Source: an uncultured Eubacteriales bacterium (GTDB lineage Bacteria > Bacillota > Clostridia > Oscillospirales > Acutalibacteraceae). Taken from it: DNA of 35,737 nucleotides. Positions 31,057 through 35,737 of the stretch are shown here, piece after piece. Where the stretch lies: the NCBI GenBank assembly GCA_934636435.1, contig CAKUAQ010000020.1, positions 1 through 35,737 on the forward strand, given 5' to 3'. The notes under the pieces were generated by a model, which had not been told where the DNA came from, made no database searches, and saw only the letters and a program-made list of their open reading frames with translations. The translations under genes were made by a program, and so were the position numbers. Numbering within the stretch: the first letter of the stretch is position 1; each line of letters opens with the position of its first letter.

Positions 31057-33123
31057 ATGGCAAAACTGGTCATCATGGAGTCACCGGCGAAAGCCAAGAC
31101 GGTGAAGAAATATCTGGGCAGCGGCTACGATGTGATCGCCTCGGCGGGACACATTCGGGATCTGCCCAAGACGCTGCTGGGGGTGGATGTGGAGCATGGC
31201 TTTAAGCCTCGCTATGTGGACATCCCCGGCAAGAGTGCGCTCATTCGCCAGCTGAAAACGGCGGCGGCGGAGAGCGACGGCGTATATCTGGCCACCGACC
31301 CGGATCGGGAGGGCGAGGCCATTGCCTGGCATCTGGCACAGCTGCTGAAAATGCCGCTGGACGAGCAGAGCCGGGTCACATTCAACGAGATCACCCGCTC
31401 CGGCGTGCAGGCCGGCATGGGCAAGCCCCGGGCACTGGACATGAATCTGGTCAATGCCCAGCAGGCACGCCGGGTGCTGGATCGGATCGTGGGCTATAAG
31501 CTCAGCCCCTTCCTGTGGAAGAAGGTGCGCAAGGGGTTGTCCGCCGGTCGTGTGCAGTCGGTGACGGTGAGTCTGGTGGTGGATCGGGAGAACGAGATCC
31601 GCGCCTTTGTCAGCGAGGAGTATTGGACGCTGGACGCCCAGCTGTCGGTGACGGAAAAGGGGCGGCAGTTCCCGGCGAAATTCTACGGCACCGCCGCCGG
31701 CAAGCTGGCGGTGAAAACCAAGGCGGAGGCGGACGCCATTCTGGCAAAGCTACAGAGGGCGACCTATGTGGCGTCGGGGGTCAAGACCGGCACCCGTAAG
31801 GTGTCGCCGGCGCCGCCCTTCACCACCTCCACCATGCAGCAGGAGGCGAACCGTAAGCTGAATTTTTCCTCCAAGCGCACCATGAAAACGGCGCAGGAGC
31901 TGTATGAGGGCGTGGAGATCGAGGGCGTGGGCGCCACCGGTCTGATCACCTATATGCGTACCGACTCGCTGCGCATCTCCGACGAGGCGCGGCAGGCGGG
32001 CAGCGACTATATCCGGGAGCATTTCGGAGCGGACTATCTGCCGCCCAAGGCGCGGGTATATAAGCAGAAAAATAACGCCCAGGATGCCCATGAGGCCATC
32101 CGTCCCTCGGTGCCGTCCATGACCCCGGAGCAGGTGAAGGCTTCCCTGACTCCGGATCAGTATAAGCTCTATAAGCTTATTTGGGAGCGGTTTATGGCCA
32201 GTCTGATGGCGGACGAGATCCGCAACACCTGTCAGGTGGACATCACCGCCGGGGACTATCTGTTCAAGGCGTCCGGCTATACGGTACGGTTCAATGGCTA
32301 CACGGTTCTCTATGTGGAGGGACAGGACGAAAAGGGCGAGGAGAACAAACCTCTGCCGGAAATTCACGAGGGAGACACCCTGTTCTGCCGCAAGCTGGAG
32401 GGCAATCAGCATTTCACCCAGCCTCCCGCCCGGTATAATGAGGCGACCCTGATTAAAGCCATGGAGGAAAGCGGCATCGGCCGCCCCTCCACCTATGCCA
32501 CCACCGTCAGCACCATCCTCAGCCACGAATATGTGGAGCGGGAGGGGAAAAGCCTGAAGCCCACCAAGCTGGGTGAGGTGGTCACGGCGCTGATGAAAGA
32601 GCAATTCCCCCAGATCATGGATATCGACTTTACCGCCCATATGGAAGAAGAGCTGGATGGCGTGGAGGGCGGTAAAGAGGATTGGGTCAGTGTGCTGGAT
32701 CATTTCTACGGCGATTTTTCCAAGGCGCTGCGGGCGGCAGAGGAAAATTCCGAAAAGGTGCAGGTGCCCCAGGAGGAAAGCGACGAGGTCTGCGAGCTGT
32801 GCGGGCGACGCATGGTGATCAAGACCGGACGCTACGGGAAGTTTTTGGCTTGTCCCGGCTATCCGGAGTGTAAGAACACCAAACGGATCGTGGAAACAGC
32901 GCCGGGAACCTGCCCCAAATGCGGGGAACCCCTGGTGGCAAAGAAATCCAAGCGCGGGCGGAAGTTCTACGGCTGCAGCGCCTATCCCAAGTGCGATTTT
33001 GCCACCTGGAACGAGCCGACCAAGGAGACCTGTCCCCGCTGCGGCAAGACCCTGTTCCGCAAGAAGGGAAAAGAGGGCAACGGACTGGTTTGTCTGGGAG
33101 AAGGCTGCGGCTACGAGAAATAA
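31057..33123 (+). CDS. topA: DNA topoisomerase I
   Basis: Type IA topoisomerase that relaxes negative supercoils, 688 aa. The TOPRIM domain is at the N-terminus with the metal site in ATDPDREGEAIAWHL (about residues 79-93). The nucleophile Tyr299 lies in GLITYMRTDS. The C-terminus (from Cys579) carries three four-Cys zinc modules: CELC..CPGYPEC, CPKC..CSAYPKC and CPRC..CLGEGC, usual for Firmicute TopA. GGAAAGGAG lies about 7 nt before the ATG. It is part of dprA-topA-trmFO. Confidence 0.97.
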   Translation: MAKLVIMESPAKAKTVKKYLGSGYDVIASAGHIRDLPKTLLGVDVEHGFKPRYVDIPGKSALIRQLKTAAAESDGVYLATDPDREGEAIAWHLAQLLKMPLDEQSRVTFNEITRSGVQAGMGKPRALDMNLVNAQQARRVLDRIVGYKLSPFLWKKVRKGLSAGRVQSVTVSLVVDRENEIRAFVSEEYWTLDAQLSVTEKGRQFPAKFYGTAAGKLAVKTKAEADAILAKLQRATYVASGVKTGTRKVSPAPPFTTSTMQQEANRKLNFSSKRTMKTAQELYEGVEIEGVGATGLITYMRTDSLRISDEARQAGSDYIREHFGADYLPPKARVYKQKNNAQDAHEAIRPSVPSMTPEQVKASLTPDQYKLYKLIWERFMASLMADEIRNTCQVDITAGDYLFKASGYTVRFNGYTVLYVEGQDEKGEENKPLPEIHEGDTLFCRKLEGNQHFTQPPARYNEATLIKAMEESGIGRPSTYATTVSTILSHEYVEREGKSLKPTKLGEVVTALMKEQFPQIMDIDFTAHMEEELDGVEGGKEDWVSVLDHFYGDFSKALRAAEENSEKVQVPQEESDEVCELCGRRMVIKTGRYGKFLACPGYPECKNTKRIVETAPGTCPKCGEPLVAKKSKRGRKFYGCSAYPKCDFATWNEPTKETCPRCGKTLFRKKGKEGNGLVCLGEGCGYEK

Positions 33124-33144
33124 ACGAGAGGACGGAACAACGGT

Positions 33145-34470
33145 ATGGCCATCACGGTGATCGGGGCGGGGCTGGCAGGCTGTGAGGCTGCCTATGCGGC
33201 GGCGCAGGCGGGCGAGCCGGTGACCCTGTGGGAGATGAAGCCGGAGAAGTATACCCCGGCGCATCATCAGCCGTGGTTCGCCGAGCTGGTCTGCTCCAAT
33301 TCCCTGAAGGCGCAACGGCTGGAAAGCGCCGCCGGATTGCTGAAGGAGGAGATGGCGCGGCTGGGCAGTCTGACCGTGCCCATCGCCCGGGAGTGCGCCG
33401 TTCCCGCCGGCGGGGCGCTGGCGGTGGATCGGGATGCGTTTTCCGCCCGGGTGACGGAGGCGATCCGCTCCCACCCCCTCATCACGGTGCGGCAGGGCGA
33501 GGTGACCCGGATCCCTGCCGAGGGGGTGACGGTCATCGCCACCGGACCGCTGACCTCCCAGCCGCTGGCGGCGGATATCGCCCGGCTGTGCGGCGGGGGC
33601 CTGAGCTTCTATGACGCTGCCGCCCCCATCGTTACAGCGGATAGCGTGGATATGTCCAGCGCCTTTCGTGCCTCCCGGTATGACCGGGAGGAGAGCGGCG
33701 CGGGAGATTATATCAACTGCCCGCTGAACAGGGCGGAATACGAGGCATTCCGGGAGGCGCTGGTGAGCGCCGAGCGGGCGTCTCTGCACGAATTTGATAC
33801 GCCGGAGCAGCTGACGGTCTATGAGGGCTGTATGCCCATCGAGGTGCTGGCGTCCCGGGGGGTGGATGCCGCCCGGTTCGGTCCGATGAAGCCGGTGGGT
33901 CTGCGGGACCCCCATACGGGGCACCGCCCCTGGGCGGTGGTGCAGCTGCGCACCGAAAACGCCGCCGGAACGCTCTATAATCTGGTGGGCTTTCAGACCA
34001 ATCTGAAATTCGGGGAGCAAAAGCGGGTGTTCGGCATGATCCCGGCGCTGCGCAACGCCGAGTTTATGCGCTATGGGGTGATGCACCGCAATACCTTTCT
34101 GGATGCGCCCCGGCTGCTGACCGGCGGATTTCACTTGAAAAACTGCCCCGATTTGCTGTTCGCCGGACAGATGACCGGCGTGGAGGGCTATATGGAGTCT
34201 GCCGGCTCCGGGTTGATCGCCGGGCTGAATGGGGTGCGCCGGGTGCGGGGGCAGGAGGAGCTGCTTCTGCCCGCCGACACCATGCTGGGGGCGCTGCAGC
34301 GCCATGTGGCGGAGCCGAACGCCCACTATCAGCCGATGGGGGCGAATTTCGGCATTTTGCCGCCCATCGAGCCCCATATCCGGGATAAAAAGGCCCGGTA
34401 TGCCGCTCTGGCCGATCGGGCGCTGGACAGTCTCGCACACTATCTTGGAAAGGACGGAGAAGCCCAATGA
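33145..34470 (+). CDS. trmFO: methylenetetrahydrofolate--tRNA-(uracil-5-)-methyltransferase TrmFO
   Basis: FAD- and folate-dependent enzyme that makes ribothymidine at position 54 of tRNAs, 441 aa. The FAD-binding GAGLAG motif is at residues 7-12, with the acidic LWEMKPEKYTPAHH after it. Also typical are LVCSNSLKAQRLESAAGLLKEEM (in pieces), the Cys-containing YINCPLNRAEYEAF, and GQMTGVEGYMESAGSGL near the C-terminus. It overlaps plsX by 4 bp (ATGA). GAGAGGAC precedes the start at a somewhat long distance. Confidence 0.97.
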   Translation: MAITVIGAGLAGCEAAYAAAQAGEPVTLWEMKPEKYTPAHHQPWFAELVCSNSLKAQRLESAAGLLKEEMARLGSLTVPIARECAVPAGGALAVDRDAFSARVTEAIRSHPLITVRQGEVTRIPAEGVTVIATGPLTSQPLAADIARLCGGGLSFYDAAAPIVTADSVDMSSAFRASRYDREESGAGDYINCPLNRAEYEAFREALVSAERASLHEFDTPEQLTVYEGCMPIEVLASRGVDAARFGPMKPVGLRDPHTGHRPWAVVQLRTENAAGTLYNLVGFQTNLKFGEQKRVFGMIPALRNAEFMRYGVMHRNTFLDAPRLLTGGFHLKNCPDLLFAGQMTGVEGYMESAGSGLIAGLNGVRRVRGQEELLLPADTMLGALQRHVAEPNAHYQPMGANFGILPPIEPHIRDKKARYAALADRALDSLAHYLGKDGEAQ

Positions 34471-35501
34471 AAATTATCGTGGACGCCTATGGCGGCGATC
34501 ACGCCCCGCTGGAAATTCTGAAAGGTGCCGTGCAGGCGGTGGCTGCCTACGGCTACGATATTCTGCTGACCGGCAATGAGGAGGAGCTGCGCCGTCTGGC
34601 ACAGGAGAACGGTCTGTCGCTGGAGCATATCGAGATCGCCCATACCACCGACGTGATCCGGATGGAGGATCACCCCCGCAGCGTGCTGCGGGAGCATAAG
34701 GATTGCTCCATGGCGGTGGGGCTGCGGCTGCTCAGCGAGGGCAAGGGCGATGCCATCGTCAGCGCCGGCAGCACCGGTGCGCTGCTGATGGGCGCCACCT
34801 TTATTCTCAAGCGCATCAAGGGCGTTTCTCGTCCGGCGCTGGCGCCCATTCTGCCGTCGGATGACGGTCCGTTTATGCTGATCGACTGCGGCGCAAACGC
34901 CGATTGCCGCCCGGAGATGCTGCTGCAATTCGGGCGCATGGGCAGCATCTATATGGAGCGGATGTTCCATAAGGATGCGCCCCGTGTGGGGCTGCTGAAT
35001 ATCGGCACCGAGGACACCAAGGGCGGCGAGCTGCAGCAGGCGGCGTTTGGATTGCTGCGGGACAGCGGACTGCACTTCATCGGCAACATCGAGGCGCGGG
35101 ACGTACCGGGCGGCGCGGCGGATGTGGTGGTGTCCGACGGATTCTCCGGCAATGTGCTGCTGAAATCCATGGAGGGCACCATCCAGATGCTGCTGAAGAA
35201 TATTAAGGGTATTTTCACCGCCTCCCTGCGTACAAAGCTGGGAGCGGCGCTGGTGCTGCCGGGGATGCGGTCGCTGAAGAAGAAGCTGGATGTATCGGAA
35301 TACGGCGGGGCGGTGCTGCTGGGCGTGAACGGTCCGGTGGTGAAAGCCCACGGTAACTCCAAGGCAGCGTCCATCGTCAGCGCCATCCGGGTGGCGGCGG
35401 AATTCGCCGCCAGCGGCGCCGTGGCGGCGATCGCCGCGGATCTGGCTGCCGCCGAAACAGCACCGGGAACGGCAAAGGAGGCGGACACCCCATGCGAGTG
35501 A
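34467..35501 (+). CDS. plsX: phosphate acyltransferase PlsX
   Basis: Makes acyl-phosphate from acyl-ACP, the acyl donor for PlsY in phospholipid synthesis. It is 344 aa. The family start IIVDAYGGDHAPLEILKGAV replaces the more usual DAMGGDXAP with DAYGGDHAP. Further motifs are GDAIVSAGSTGALL, DCGANADCRPEMLLQFG and NIGTEDTKGG, and the C-terminal GVNGPVVKAHGNS. It is translationally coupled to trmFO. Its end overlaps the acyl-carrier-like gene by 10 bp. Confidence 0.96.
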   Translation: MKIIVDAYGGDHAPLEILKGAVQAVAAYGYDILLTGNEEELRRLAQENGLSLEHIEIAHTTDVIRMEDHPRSVLREHKDCSMAVGLRLLSEGKGDAIVSAGSTGALLMGATFILKRIKGVSRPALAPILPSDDGPFMLIDCGANADCRPEMLLQFGRMGSIYMERMFHKDAPRVGLLNIGTEDTKGGELQQAAFGLLRDSGLHFIGNIEARDVPGGAADVVVSDGFSGNVLLKSMEGTIQMLLKNIKGIFTASLRTKLGAALVLPGMRSLKKKLDVSEYGGAVLLGVNGPVVKAHGNSKAASIVSAIRVAAEFAASGAVAAIAADLAAAETAPGTAKEADTPCE

Positions 35502-35737
35502 TTGAAACGCTGCGGGAATTGTTTTGTCGGCAGTATGGCTGCGACCCGGAGGATGTGGAGATGCCCGCCACGCTGGATGCGCTGAATATCGCTCCCCACG
35601 AGCGGGCGGAGATGGCGCTGATTCTCAGCGAGACCTACGGGGTGGATATGACCCGCCGGGATGCCGCCGCCTGCGAAACGGTGGAGGATGTGGTGGCCTT
35701 TGTGGAGGATCGCCTGATCGAACGGGAGGAGCAGAGC
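35492..35737 (+). CDS. acyl-carrier-protein-like protein lacking the DSL serine (partial)
   Basis: The frame is open to the right edge (82 codons seen). The ATG at 35492 lies inside the plsX end, 10 nt after AAAGGAGG. Position after plsX is where acpP usually sits, and the helical pattern fits ACP: TLRELFCRQYGCDPEDVEMPATL, then RAEMALILSETYGVDM, then ACETVEDVVAFVEDRL (each in pieces). The phosphopantetheine site DSL is absent: by alignment of ALILSETYGVDM with the ACP helix II end, the serine position holds Pro35 in NIAPHERAE. It is either a degenerate ACP with a structural or regulatory job or an unrelated helical protein. Confidence 0.6.
   Translation, partial: MRVIETLRELFCRQYGCDPEDVEMPATLDALNIAPHERAEMALILSETYGVDMTRRDAAACETVEDVVAFVEDRLIEREEQS

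Overview
The window looks like chromosomal housekeeping DNA from a high-GC member of the Firmicutes, most likely a clostridial gut lineage of the Oscillospiraceae/Ruminococcaceae type. The reasons are the infC-rpmI-rplT operon with a long attenuated leader, the folate-type trmFO, dprA-topA-trmFO-plsX order, cdaA-cdaR, ecfA1-ecfA2-ecfT-truA, a Clp ATPase with a ClpE-type zinc finger, and small clostridial families (DUF1292, DUF3343, DUF5711). Shine-Dalgarno sites are strong throughout. No rRNA, tRNA, CRISPR array or insertion sequence was recognised.

Layout. Positions 1-5158 read on the minus strand: a cut-off, AT-richer membrane protein (DUF2500-like), then a phosphate block of nptA (Na/Pi symporter with PhoU tail), phoR and phoB, and a TfoX N-domain protein. 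Matching 11-bp-spaced TTTACA direct repeats (Pho boxes) lie upstream of both phoB and nptA. From 5525 to 19055 everything is on the plus strand: a membrane-anchored LysM-G5-M23 peptidase with its own terminator, then an eleven-gene run with short gaps or overlaps (ruvB, glmM, an RlmI-like methyltransferase, ecfA1, ecfA2, ecfT, truA, DUF5711, cvpA-like, pgsA, clp) closed by a large bidirectional terminator. From 19327 to 21015 degV and an SGNH hydrolase read leftward, and from 21383 a membrane-bound XRE regulator reads rightward.

Positions 22031-22831 are an 800-bp stretch without a convincing protein gene. It is dense in hairpins and tandem repeats, and on the minus strand it holds what looks like a structured non-coding RNA of about 200 nt ending in a terminator. 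This is the least explained part of the window. DUF1292 flanks it on the minus strand.

From 23316 to the right edge all genes are on the plus strand: DUF3343 with a class V aminotransferase (possible sulfur/selenium handling), cdaA-cdaR (c-di-AMP synthesis and its partner), infC (ATA start codon, strong promoter, leader attenuator), rpmI, rplT, a TrmH-family rRNA methyltransferase, dprA, topA, trmFO, plsX, and a partial acyl-carrier-like protein that lacks the phosphopantetheine serine.

The common thread is growth physiology: translation (infC, L35, L20, truA, rRNA and tRNA modification), envelope and lipid synthesis (glmM, pgsA, plsX, M23), vitamin uptake energising (ECF), phosphate response and c-di-AMP signalling. 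All functional calls come from reading motifs; no database search was run.
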